A DNA stretch of 64,000 bases from a virus: the IMG/VR virus record IMGVR_UViG_3300028569_001145, positions 40,702 through 104,701 of that record; one strand, given 5' to 3'. The translations under genes were made by a program, and so were the position numbers. Position 1 is the stretch's first letter; each line of letters begins with the position of its first letter. Shown here one piece after another: positions 1 through 4,824 of the stretch. The notes beneath the pieces are model-generated. The model did not search any database, was not told the origin of the DNA, and worked only from the letters and a program-made list of their open reading frames with translations.

Positions 1-18
1 GGATCGAAAAGCACCGGC

Positions 19-31
19 AGTTCTTTGACAT
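19..31 (+). promoter_or_regulatory. boxA-like antitermination element
   Basis: AGTTCTTTGACAT matches the boxA of bacterial rRNA leaders (E. coli core GCTCTTTAACA) and closely resembles leaders I know from Bacteroidota rRNA operons. The same 13 bases recur at 2795-2807. It lies just before the first tRNA of a 2 kb untranslated region, where NusB/S10-type antitermination would prevent Rho from ending transcription. That function is inference; the sequence match and duplication are seen directly. It could instead be part of a host-type promoter. Confidence 0.55.
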
Positions 32-45
32 ATTAGAAAAAATTT

Positions 46-128
46 GCAGATGTGGCGAAACTGGTAGACGCACTAGACTTAGGATCTAGCGTTGTAATGA
101 CATGGGGGTTCGATTCCCTTCATCTGCA
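46..128 (+). tRNA. tRNA-Leu (anticodon TAG)
   Basis: Acceptor GCAGATG (46-52) pairs with CATCTGC (121-127) and is followed by discriminator A. The D arm has the class II form ending GGTAGACGC. The anticodon stem CTAGA/TCTAG encloses loop CTTAGGA with anticodon TAG, and a long variable arm precedes a TTCGATT T loop. CCA is not encoded. Confidence 0.93.
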
Positions 129-134
129 CAATAA

Positions 135-210
135 GCCCCCTTAGCTCAGTTGGTAGAGCTTCTGATTTGTAATCAGACGGTCGCAGGTTCGAGTCCTGCA
201 GGTGGCTCCA
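135..210 (+). tRNA. tRNA-Thr (anticodon TGT)
   Basis: Acceptor GCCCCCT pairs with AGGTGGC with one mismatch. D stem GCTC/GAGC, anticodon stem TCTGA/TCAGA with loop TTTGTAA, and T arm GCAGG-TTCGAGT-CCTGC are all canonical. The 3' CCA is encoded (TCCA at 207-210), unlike most RNAs in this cluster. It begins 7 nt after the tRNA-Leu. Confidence 0.92.
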
Positions 211-212
211 AA

Positions 213-410
213 GTGAAACTTTTCCTACATAGGACGGATAAGCACCGTTGAAAGAGAACTTGGCTTCGTGGGAGTAGCTACCCAATGAAGTAATCATGTC
301 CCAAGTTGTAATGTGATGGACCCTGCTCTATGGTGCACTCATAACAGGTGAACAGTAAACTATGTTCAGTCAAATCCACAACTACGGTGAGCGTAGAGGA
401 TTAGTTTCAT
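213..410 (+). ncRNA. multi-helix structured RNA between tRNAs
   Basis: The 207-nt gap between tRNA-Thr and tRNA-Met has no convincing ORF but is closed by a 7-bp helix, GTGAAAC (213-219) with GTTTCAT (404-410, one G-U). Inside are helices 223-226/231-234, 234-237/245-248 (competing at one base), AACTTGG 257-263 with CCAAGTT 301-307 (containing 264-267/287-290 and 270-272/281-283), TGAACA 349-354 with TGTTCA 363-368, and AATCC 373-377 with GGATT 398-402 (containing CTACG/CGTAG 382-386/392-396). The pairing is read by eye. I recognise no RNA family and assign no function. Confidence 0.5.
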
Positions 411-417
411 TTAAATG

Positions 418-486
418 GCGGATTGGTGTAATGGTAACATATTGGGCTCATAACCCAAAGTTTATAGTTCGAGTCTATAGTCCGCA
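418..486 (+). tRNA. tRNA-Met (anticodon CAT)
   Basis: Acceptor GCGGATT pairs with AGTCCGC (one G-U). The anticodon stem TTGGG/CCCAA holds loop CTCATAA, and the T loop is TTCGAGT. The D arm is short (TGT/ACA). A CAT anticodon could also be an Ile tRNA modified to read ATA; the sequence alone does not decide. Confidence 0.88.
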
Positions 487-536
487 ACTAAACGTACTTA
501 GTATCATACCATAAGAACTGCTACTAGGTCTTTTTA

Positions 537-600
537 CAACCTGTACCCTTGAAAAACTCGTATTTAAAGATAAGCAGGTTGGTTCCGAAATAAAAGGGTA
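537..600 (+). ncRNA. candidate pseudoknot in tRNA spacer
   Basis: Two perfect 7-bp complementarities interleave: CAACCTG (537-543) with CAGGTTG (575-581), and TACCCTT (544-550) with AAGGGTA (594-600). The a-b-a'-b' order makes them a pseudoknot or two alternative helices. The first loop is 0 nt and the middle loop 24 nt, so simultaneous formation may be strained. It lies in the 133-nt gap between tRNA-Met and the first tRNA-like module. Confidence 0.5.
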
Positions 601-619
601 AGAGAATAAGGAACAAAAT

Positions 620-692
620 AGTCAGGTAGCTCAATGGTAGAGCGGGTCCGTAACAGGAGATGCCGTAGCAAGTTCGATTCTTGTCCTGACTA
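620..692 (+). tRNA. tRNA-like module A (irregular anticodon arm)
   Basis: Acceptor AGTCAGG (620-626) pairs perfectly with CCTGACT (685-691), followed by discriminator A. D arm GCTC/GAGC and T arm GCAAG-TTCGATT-CTTGT are good. The anticodon arm is not canonical: stem GGTCC is matched by GGA plus CC only if GATG (659-662) is bulged out, leaving a 6-nt loop GTAACA. No anticodon is assigned. This is the first of seven modules with the same acceptor stem. Confidence 0.6.
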
Positions 693-717
693 CAAAAAAA
701 ATTAAAAAATAAATGTT

Positions 718-792
718 ATGAAAGATTATTACATTGACAACAGAGAGTATTACTTATGGTGTATTGAAAATAATGTAATACCATATTGTTAA
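718..792 (+). CDS. possible 24-residue micro-ORF
   Basis: ATG at 718 opens a 24-codon frame rich in Tyr, Asn and acidic residues, starting MKDYYIDNREYY and ending in TAA. It occupies the spacer between tRNA-like modules A and B. The same bases contain interleaved complementarities (ATTACATT/AATGTAAT and TTGACAA/TTGTTAA with one G-U), so the stretch may be structured RNA rather than coding. No ribosome-binding sequence is visible. Weak call. Confidence 0.2.
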   Translation: MKDYYIDNREYYLWCIENNVIPYC

Positions 793-797
793 AATAT

Positions 798-880
798 AGT
801 CAGGTGGCGGAATGGTAGACGCTCCGGGGAATGGACACCGGTTAGAAACCATGTTGCAGGTTCGAATCCTGTCCTGACTA
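798..880 (+). tRNA. tRNA-like module B (class II shape, odd anticodon loop)
   Basis: Acceptor AGTCAGG/CCTGACT is perfect. The D arm GCGGAATGGTAGACGC is of the Leu/Ser class II kind, and the T arm is GCAGG-TTCGAAT-CCTGT. The expected anticodon arm is CCGG/CCGG (4 bp) with a 10-nt loop, so no anticodon can be placed. A small AAC-CAT-GTT hairpin sits where a variable arm would be. Length 83 nt is normal for class II. Confidence 0.55.
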
Positions 881-884
881 CAAA

Positions 885-961
885 GTGTTGTTCCATTGAG
901 AACGGAATGTATAAGAGTAAGACTAAACGTTGCTACAACACAGAGGATTTCTCACCCTCAA
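885..961 (+). ncRNA. structured spacer between modules B and C
   Basis: GTGTTGT (885-891) is perfectly complementary to ACAACAC (935-941), with TTCC/GGAA nested inside. TTGAG (896-900) can also pair with CTCAA (957-961), which would make the arrangement interleaved. The first helix is convincing; the second is only 5 bp and may be chance. Confidence 0.35.
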
Positions 962-964
962 CAT

Positions 965-1061
965 AGTCAGGTGGCGCAATTGGCAGACGTTGTTCCGAAG
1001 TACAAGGAATGTAAAATGGGTTCATACTCATAGCATGCAAGTTCGAATCTTGCCCTGACTA
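965..1061 (+). tRNA. tRNA-like module C (9-nt anticodon loop, long variable arm)
   Basis: Acceptor AGTCAGG/CCTGACT and T arm GCAAG-TTCGAAT-CTTGC are intact. The D arm is GCG...CGT. The anticodon-arm position has GTTCC/GGAAT (one G-U) with a 9-nt loop GAAGTACAA instead of 7. A variable-arm hairpin ATGGG/CTCAT follows. At 97 nt it is longer than a usual class II tRNA. No anticodon is assigned. Confidence 0.55.
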
Positions 1062-1063
1062 CA

Positions 1064-1110
1064 AATTCAGTTATCGGTGGGCAAGTCTGAATTAAAACAA
1101 AATCTTGCCC
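1064..1110 (+). ncRNA. H-type pseudoknot in spacer C-D
   Basis: AATTCAG (1064-1070) pairs with CTGAATT (1087-1093), and GGGCAAG (1079-1085) with CTTGCCC (1104-1110). Both helices are 7 perfect base pairs in interleaved order. Loops are 8, 1 and 10 nt, and the last is A-rich: textbook H-type geometry. It fills nearly the whole 54-nt spacer. Function unknown. Confidence 0.65.
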
Positions 1111-1115
1111 AACAT

Positions 1116-1279
1116 AGTCAGGTGGCGGAATTGTTTGGCGCTGGGATAAAAACTGGGGCCTGAGACATTGGTAGACGCTATTATCTGAGACGCTGGGCGT
1201 GATTCTCGTTCGATTCGAGAAGTAGACTCTGGTGGGAGTAGGCGCAGCTCACTTACAGGTTCGAATCCTGTCCTGACTA
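1116..1279 (+). tRNA. tRNA-like module D with inserted segments
   Basis: Acceptor AGTCAGG/CCTGACT and T arm ACAGG-TTCGAAT-CCTGT match the other modules, but the element is 164 nt long. Compared with module G, the D loop is interrupted after GCGGAATTG (1125-1133) by about 37 nt ending in a repeated ATTG (about 1167-1170), after which GTAGACGC resumes. Downstream lies a second T-arm-like hairpin, TTCTCG-TTCGATT-CGAGAA (about 1212-1230), so the module looks like a mosaic of tRNA pieces. No anticodon is assigned. It may be a broken gene. Confidence 0.45.
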
Positions 1280-1293
1280 CACAGAGTTATCTT

Positions 1294-1346
1294 ATAATTT
1301 ATTCTACTCTTTCCAAAAACGGTATAAATTATGGCAGCTTGGAAAG
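1294..1346 (+). ncRNA. H-type pseudoknot in spacer D-E
   Basis: ATAATTTAT (1294-1302) pairs with ATAAATTAT (1324-1332), 9 bp perfect. CTTTCCAA (1309-1316) pairs with TTGGAAAG (1339-1346), 8 bp perfect. The order is interleaved, with connecting loops of 6, 7 and 6 nt. The sequence is unrelated to the C-D pseudoknot while the topology is the same. Confidence 0.65.
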
Positions 1347-1357
1347 ACAAGCAATAC

Positions 1358-1484
1358 AGTCAGGTGGCGGAATGGTAGACGCAGGTTGGTATTAAGTGTC
1401 GGTAATCAAGACGGGTGTATAAGCAATAGAAGCCCTGAGAGAAAAGCACACCTCATCACACAGGTTCGAATCCTGTCCTGACTA
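1358..1484 (+). tRNA. tRNA-like module E (127 nt)
   Basis: Acceptor AGTCAGG/CCTGACT, D arm GCGGAATGGTAGACGC and T arm ACAGG-TTCGAAT-CCTGT are intact. About 77 nt separate D and T arms, far more than in a normal tRNA. The only clear helix there is GGTGT/ACACC. No canonical 5-bp stem with a 7-nt anticodon loop was found. Confidence 0.45.
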
Positions 1485-1509
1485 CGGTTCTGTGCTGCCT
1501 AAACGTACA

Positions 1510-1542
1510 GGAGGATGTCAACTTTCCTCTAACAATAGTTGA
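1510..1542 (+). ncRNA. compact pseudoknot in spacer E-F
   Basis: GGAGGA (1510-1515) pairs with TCCTCT (1525-1530, one G-U), and TCAACT (1518-1523) with AGTTGA (1537-1542). The order is interleaved with loops of 2, 1 and 6 nt, typical for a minimal H-type pseudoknot. Helices are 6 bp, so chance is less easily excluded than for the two preceding spacers. Confidence 0.5.
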
Positions 1543-1545
1543 GTT

Positions 1546-1618
1546 AGTCAGGTGGCGCAACGGTGACGCTGTGGAGTCGCTCTCTGCATTGATACAGGTT
1601 CGAATCCTGTCCTGACTA
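1546..1618 (+). tRNA. tRNA-like module F, nearly canonical (possible CGC anticodon)
   Basis: This is the only module with close to standard dimensions (73 nt). Acceptor AGTCAGG/CCTGACT, D stem GCG/CGC, anticodon stem GTGGA/TCTGC with two G-U pairs, 7-nt loop GTCGCTC (T33 present, CGC at 34-36) and T arm ACAGG-TTCGAAT-CCTGT. CGC would read Ala codon GCG, but the wobble pairs make the assignment tentative. Confidence 0.55.
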
Positions 1619-1671
1619 CAAAAATACATCAACGTATTGGGGATCAAACCTCGTTAGGCTCTGGGTATTTT

Positions 1672-1803
1672 AGTCAGGTGGCGGAATTGGTAGACGCTCA
1701 TAAAGTTGTGGAATAGCACTTTGAAAAGAGAAAGCTCACATTATAGTTAGAAGCTATTTATGGATAGTTGCAAATAATACAGGTTCGAATCCTGTCCTGA
1801 CTA
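1672..1803 (+). tRNA. tRNA-like module G (132 nt)
   Basis: Acceptor AGTCAGG/CCTGACT, class II D arm GCGGAATTGGTAGACGC and T arm ACAGG-TTCGAAT-CCTGT are intact. The 82-nt interior contains CATAAA/TTTATG as a possible closing helix and an AAAGT/ACTTT hairpin. No normal anticodon arm is visible. The preceding spacer (1619-1671) is bounded by AAAATAC/GTATTTT. Confidence 0.45.
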
Positions 1804-1880
1804 CCAAAAAAAATCGTAGTACCGAAAGGGAACAATGTAGAAGGAACATCTACAGCAGGTTAAGCGATATCCTGTATTTT

Positions 1881-1953
1881 GGACTTTTAGCTTAATTGGC
1901 CAGAGCGTGACACTGATAAAGTCAAGATACAGGTTCAAGTCCTGTAGAGTCCA
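1881..1953 (+). tRNA. tRNA-Ile (anticodon GAT)
   Basis: Acceptor GGACTTT pairs with AGAGTCC (one G-U), followed by A. The D stem GCTT/GAGC is good. Anticodon stem TGACA/AGTCA has one terminal mismatch and loop CTGATAA. T arm is ACAGG-TTCAAGT-CCTGT. Its acceptor differs from modules A-G, while its T stem is the same as theirs. Confidence 0.85.
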
Positions 1954-2064
1954 CACCTTAAAACCGATTCGGGTTCGTGAACAAGGGAGGCCCGTTCTTC
2001 TCGTGCAAGAAAGAAATCACGTTAAATCTCCTCATTCCAGGTGGCGGCGGTGACCTGGTAATAT
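1954..2064 (+). other. spacer with hairpins, no gene
   Basis: Contains the hairpin CCAGGT (2037-2042) with ACCTGG (2053-2058) and a CGTG...CACG hairpin around 2001-2020. An open frame crosses this stretch but also runs through the tRNA-Gln and is not believed. Confidence 0.35.
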
Positions 2065-2136
2065 TACCTCCTCGTCTAACGGCAGGACAAGTGGTTTTGG
2101 TCCACTTAATCGAGGTTCGAATCCTTGGGAAGGTAG
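2065..2136 (+). tRNA. tRNA-Gln (anticodon TTG)
   Basis: Acceptor TACCTCC pairs with GAAGGTA with one mismatch. D stem GTCT/GGAC, anticodon stem AGTGG/CCACT with loop TTTTGGT, and the TTCGAAT T loop are present. The T stem is only 4 good pairs. Confidence 0.82.
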
Positions 2137-2160
2137 CAATAGAGTTTTTGATTTTTGGAC

Positions 2161-2168
2161 TATTTATA
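2161..2168 (+). promoter_or_regulatory. late promoter motif TATTTATA, endonuclease gene
   Basis: Exact TATTTATA ends 4 nt before the ATG at 2173, giving the endonuclease gene its own unit inside the RNA cluster. Confidence 0.6.
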
Positions 2169-2172
2169 TTAA

Positions 2173-2790
2173 ATGGTTAACATATCAAAGCTTAGAAAAT
2201 ATCATTTCCTATACAAGACTACTAATCTTGTAAATGGGAAGTACTACTATGGAATGCATTCAACAAATAACCTTAAAGACGGTTATTTAGGCAGTGGAAA
2301 GTACTTATGGTATGCGATTAAAAAATACGGGAAAGAAAATTTTTACATTGAAATTTTAAAGTTCTTTGAAACAAGGGAAGCTTTAATAGAAGCAGAAAAG
2401 AAACTTGTAACTGTTGTCGAAGTTAATAATTCAAATTGTATGAATTTAAAACCCGGAGGTAAGGGGGGATTTAAAGACTCTAAACATAGGGAAGCTTTTG
2501 TTAATAGTATACCTGTAGATAAAAAAAGAGAATATGCATTTAAAAGACATAAACAAGGTGTTTTCGGTTTTAAAGGTAAAAACCATAAACCTGAAACTAT
2601 TGAAAAGATGAAGTTACATAAAGGTAAACAAGCAAAAGAAAAGAATTCTCAGTTCGGAACAAAATGGATTACAAATGAGATTGAAAATAAAAAAATAAAA
2701 GTTACTGATCAGATTCCAGAAGGATGGAGAGCGGGTAGAAAAATAAAGTTGGATTTTAAGCAAGAAGTTCGTATAATTATAGCAACATAA
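2173..2790 (+). CDS. GIY-YIG homing endonuclease (Seg type)
   Basis: Residues about 12-90 form a GIY-YIG nuclease domain: YHFLYKTTN, then YYYGMHST, an LGSGKYLWYAIKKYG segment and the expected downstream Glu (IEAEKKL). The C-terminal half has a NUMOD3-like DNA-binding segment (GKNHKPETIEKM) and a tail (FGTKWITNE ... PEGWRAGRK) of the kind found in T4 Seg proteins. At 205 residues it is a normal size for a free-standing enzyme. It would cut phage DNA lacking the gene and spread itself. It sits within the tRNA region; tRNA clusters of T4-like phages commonly host such genes. The start follows TATTTATA by 4 nt. Confidence 0.9.
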   Translation: MVNISKLRKYHFLYKTTNLVNGKYYYGMHSTNNLKDGYLGSGKYLWYAIKKYGKENFYIEILKFFETREALIEAEKKLVTVVEVNNSNCMNLKPGGKGGFKDSKHREAFVNSIPVDKKREYAFKRHKQGVFGFKGKNHKPETIEKMKLHKGKQAKEKNSQFGTKWITNEIENKKIKVTDQIPEGWRAGRKIKLDFKQEVRIIIAT

Positions 2791-2794
2791 AGGG

Positions 2795-2807
2795 AGTTCT
2801 TTGACAT
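2795..2807 (+). promoter_or_regulatory. second boxA-like element
   Basis: AGTTCTTTGACAT is identical to 19-31. Flanks also agree (a further TTA and A-run downstream). It lies 28 nt before the membrane protein gene and upstream of tRNA-Met 3150-3223. The first 11 bases are repeated inverted at 3127-3137. Confidence 0.5.
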
Positions 2808-2834
2808 TTTAAAAACAAGAAAGGAAAAAACAAA

Positions 2835-3116
2835 ATGGAAATTACATCATTCGTTTTAGGTATGCTTACGGTTACAGGTTTGGCAATTGCTGTACTTGTA
2901 GTTTTAGGTATAGTTAAGATTTACAACCAAGGCAAGAAAATTGCAGAATTAAAACAATCAATTGGATTAGTTGAAAACAATTCAAACGATTGGATTATGC
3001 AACTAGAAGAACAAATGTGCAGGAATTTTGATGACATTAGACGTGAGTATTCGTCTTATGTAGATTCACGTATTGACAGGCTTCAGTCAAATAAAAAGGA
3101 GGCAATAACTAAATAA
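2835..3116 (+). CDS. small single-pass membrane protein
   Basis: The 93-residue product has one strongly hydrophobic N-terminal helix (about residues 5-28) followed by a charged, probably coiled-coil region with heptad-like spacing and no recognised catalytic motif. An N-in inner-membrane topology is likely. An A/G-rich tract (GAAAGGAAAA) precedes ATG; unlike late genes it has no TATTTATA. It lies between the second boxA and tRNA-Met, so it is probably expressed with the RNA locus. Function unknown; a lysis or host-takeover role is only one possibility. Confidence 0.6.
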   Translation: MEITSFVLGMLTVTGLAIAVLVVLGIVKIYNQGKKIAELKQSIGLVENNSNDWIMQLEEQMCRNFDDIRREYSSYVDSRIDRLQSNKKEAITK

Positions 3117-3126
3117 TCATTAACCC

Positions 3127-3137
3127 GTCAAAGAACT
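3127..3137 (+). repeat. inverted copy of the boxA core
   Basis: GTCAAAGAACT is the exact reverse complement of 2795-2805. In a transcript covering both, the 11 bases could pair and hide the boxA, or form a long-range hairpin enclosing the membrane protein gene. Confidence 0.4.
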
Positions 3138-3149
3138 TTTCCTTTATTT

Positions 3150-3223
3150 GGACCTTTAGCTCAGCAGGTTAGAGCAGCGCTCTCATAAAGCGAAGGTCTC
3201 TGGTTCGAATCCAGAATGGTCCA
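3150..3223 (+). tRNA. tRNA-Met (anticodon CAT), second copy
   Basis: Acceptor GGACCTT pairs with ATGGTCC apart from one T-T. D stem GCTC/GAGC, loop CTCATAA, and T arm TCTGG-TTCGAAT-CCAGA are present. It differs clearly from the CAT tRNA at 418-486, so the two probably serve different roles (initiator, elongator or modified Ile). Confidence 0.88.
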
Positions 3224-3256
3224 CAACGCAGTCAGATGCCCGTAGCTACGGTTTAA

Positions 3257-3287
3257 GGTCTATCATTAATTTGGTAGGCCTTTTTTT
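3257..3287 (+). terminator. intrinsic terminator after the RNA locus
   Basis: GGTCTATC (3257-3264) pairs with GGTAGGCC (3273-3280) using three G-U pairs, followed by seven T. A 12-bp palindrome CCGTAGCTACGG (3240-3251) precedes it. Confidence 0.75.
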
Positions 3288-3294
3288 ATTTTAC

Positions 3295-3302
3295 TATTTA
3301 TC
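3295..3302 (+). promoter_or_regulatory. late promoter variant TATTTATC
   Basis: One mismatch to TATTTATA, 6 nt before ATG 3309 and right after the terminator. Confidence 0.45.
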
Positions 3303-3308
3303 AATGTT

Positions 3309-3461
3309 ATGGCACCAGCAAAAGGAAAATCAAAAACCACTTCAGTTATTACCAGGATTGAAAAGCCTAAAGTACGTCGTCCAGGAGTTCATGCAAAATC
3401 TAAAACATCTAAACTTAAACAAAGTAGAAATTACAAGAAGCTAAATAGAGGGCAAGGTTAA
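3309..3461 (+). CDS. small basic conserved phage protein
   Basis: A 50-residue, Lys/Arg/Ser-rich protein beginning MAPAKGKSKTT, with a central RRPGVHAKSKTSKLKQSRN and ending KKLNRGQG. From memory, short basic proteins with an RxGxHxK...NYKKxxRGQG tail are common in phages of Bacteroidota; their function is not known to me. It has no hydrophobic segment and could bind nucleic acid. The 3309 start is preferred over the out-of-frame ATG at 3304. The TATTTATC variant is just upstream. Confidence 0.65.
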   Translation: MAPAKGKSKTTSVITRIEKPKVRRPGVHAKSKTSKLKQSRNYKKLNRGQG

Positions 3462-3497
3462 TTGCTTTCTTCTTATTTTATTCGTATATTTACTGTT

Positions 3498-3728
3498 ATG
3501 AATAGTAGTTGGAGGATTATTGCTTTAAACCCTGATAAGAAGATAGGGGGTGTCTGGAGATTGAAAGATGATAAAAGGTTTTATTTAGGTGATTCTACTT
3601 CTTTCGGCTATATTGCAGAATTTTCAGTACGTAGTGGTTATATGTGGGCAAAGTGCGGTGGATCTAAAGTATACGGTATTCCAGAATTAAGAAGGTTTGA
3701 ATACGTTCTTTTAGAAGCTCTTTCCTAA
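3498..3728 (+). CDS. hypothetical protein
   Basis: An open frame extends upstream to TTG 3462, but ATG 3498 gives MNSSWRIIALNPDKK and follows a TATTTACT promoter-like variant. The 76-residue product is rich in aromatic residues (W, Y, F) and looks like a small compact beta protein. I do not recognise it. It is separated from the next gene by a promoter. Confidence 0.5.
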   Translation: MNSSWRIIALNPDKKIGGVWRLKDDKRFYLGDSTSFGYIAEFSVRSGYMWAKCGGSKVYGIPELRRFEYVLLEALS

Positions 3729-3737
3729 GATACTACC

Positions 3738-3745
3738 TATTTATA
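3738..3745 (+). promoter_or_regulatory. late promoter motif TATTTATA
   Basis: 18 nt before ATG 3764, leaving room for a short leader (which contains AGCGCT and a T run). Confidence 0.55.
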
Positions 3746-3763
3746 TAAAAGCGCTTTTTTAAA

Positions 3764-4297
3764 ATGAATAAACAATTTAACAGAATGCAGAAACTTGCCG
3801 GTATACTTACCGAAGGTTTATACACTACTCAAATGGATTTTGAATCTCCTGTTGCTACGGAAGGAAATGAAGTTCATGAGGAGGCGATGGATAATGTAGA
3901 GGGACCTATGCCCGAAGCTAGAAAGATGACCAAGGAGGAATTCAAATCTAAGATCCGTGAGATGATCTTGGCGGAAAGATCTCTTAGTGAAGCTAAGAAA
4001 AAGAAAGATAAAGAAGAGGATACTGCAGAGGAAGATGTTAATGTTGATATGGAACCTACCGGAGAAGAGGATGTTGATATGACTATGGATGTTCCACAGC
4101 CTGGTGATACTTCTATCGATATTAACGGTGACGGTGTTACTGATATTGATGCAGGATCTTCAGAAGCTAAAAAAGCCTTTGGTGATTTAACTGATGCTTT
4201 TCAAGCTGCTAAAGCTTTGGGAGATGAGAAGTTGATCCGTCAAATTGCAAACACAATTACATACTTTAATAAGAATATTATTCTAAAACAGGGTTAA
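3764..4297 (+). CDS. acidic protein with prohead-protease-like sites
   Basis: 177 residues. The N-terminus (RMQKLAGILTEG) resembles the C-terminal end of the scaffold protein (RFKKLAGL). A very acidic Asp/Glu-rich middle (about 85-135) follows a Lys run. L/M-x-E motifs of the kind cut by T4 gp21 occur at ILTE-G, MPE-A and LSE-A. The C-terminal 50 residues look helical. The composition suggests a scaffold-associated or internal head protein, but this is inference; no domain is recognised. The gene has its own promoter and a terminator. Confidence 0.6.
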   Translation: MNKQFNRMQKLAGILTEGLYTTQMDFESPVATEGNEVHEEAMDNVEGPMPEARKMTKEEFKSKIREMILAERSLSEAKKKKDKEEDTAEEDVNVDMEPTGEEDVDMTMDVPQPGDTSIDINGDGVTDIDAGSSEAKKAFGDLTDAFQAAKALGDEKLIRQIANTITYFNKNIILKQG

Positions 4298-4321
4298 TCA
4301 AAATATCTGTGTTAGATTAAG

Positions 4322-4347
4322 GGGATATCTTAGGGTATCCCTTTTTT
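4322..4347 (+). terminator. intrinsic terminator
   Basis: GGGATATC (4322-4329) pairs with GGTATCCC (4334-4341, one G-U) around loop TTAG, followed by six T. Confidence 0.8.
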
Positions 4348-4373
4348 ATTTAGGTTTTACGTTACTATCTTCT

Positions 4374-4381
4374 TATTTATA
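4374..4381 (+). promoter_or_regulatory. late promoter motif TATTTATA
   Basis: 11 nt before ATG 4393, directly after the terminator, so a new unit starts here. Confidence 0.6.
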
Positions 4382-4392
4382 TACAAACTACT

Positions 4393-4824
4393 ATGAATGC
4401 TGATAATGTGTTTGGTCTGTTTGATTCTGAAGAAGTAGGCCCTGATGTTAAGAAGATTACAGATGTAACTCAATACCCTACTATTTTCATAAAGTTATTT
4501 GTTAAGTTTGTTAATAATATAGATCCTCTGAATGAGGTTATGGCTAAGACTTTGAAGAAGATGGGCGGTGATGCTGATCTTGAGAAATTAAAATACGCTA
4601 ACAAACTAATATCAGTAGCTAGAGCTTACGAAATAATACAGGAGTTCGATTTCCAGGATAACACACACGTTGAAGCTCTCCTTGAGGAAGATGCAGAAGA
4701 AGTACTTGCTGCTTGTACTTATATGCTACAGGTACTTACTCGATATGAGGAATATGAAAAATGTGCTTTTATTAAAGATTTGAAAGATTTTATAACTTTT
4801 TCTCAAAAGAAGTTGCTTTTGTGA
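4393..4824 (+). CDS. hypothetical helical protein
   Basis: 143 residues, predicted mostly alpha-helical from its composition, starting MNADNVFGLFDSEEVG. There is no membrane segment, Cys cluster or catalytic motif. The end has a Tyr/Glu-rich helix (RYEEYEKCAF). It stands alone between a promoter and a weak hairpin (CCCTGTTC/GAACATGGG with one bulge, about 4828-4853). Not recognised. Confidence 0.6.
   Translation: MNADNVFGLFDSEEVGPDVKKITDVTQYPTIFIKLFVKFVNNIDPLNEVMAKTLKKMGGDADLEKLKYANKLISVARAYEIIQEFDFQDNTHVEALLEEDAEEVLAACTYMLQVLTRYEEYEKCAFIKDLKDFITFSQKKLLL

Noticed and set aside
79-297. 72-residue minus-strand open frame in the tRNA region
   Set aside because: It runs across two tRNAs; parts that look like protein arise from the complement of tRNA T arms.
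1294-1346. Hammerhead ribozyme between tRNA-like modules
   Set aside because: Searched by eye for CTGATGA and GAAA core elements in the spacers; not found.
620-1803. CRISPR-like array of repeated sequence and spacers
   Set aside because: The repeated parts are the two halves of tRNA acceptor/T and D arms, spacing is irregular (53-105 nt spacers, 73-164 nt units), and there are no cas genes in the window.
620-1803. Group I or II introns inside tRNA genes
   Set aside because: Extra interior sequence is under about 120 nt and none of the intron core elements could be seen.
1977-2180. 67-residue open frame
   Set aside because: It reads through the tRNA-Gln and a hairpin; composition is not protein-like.
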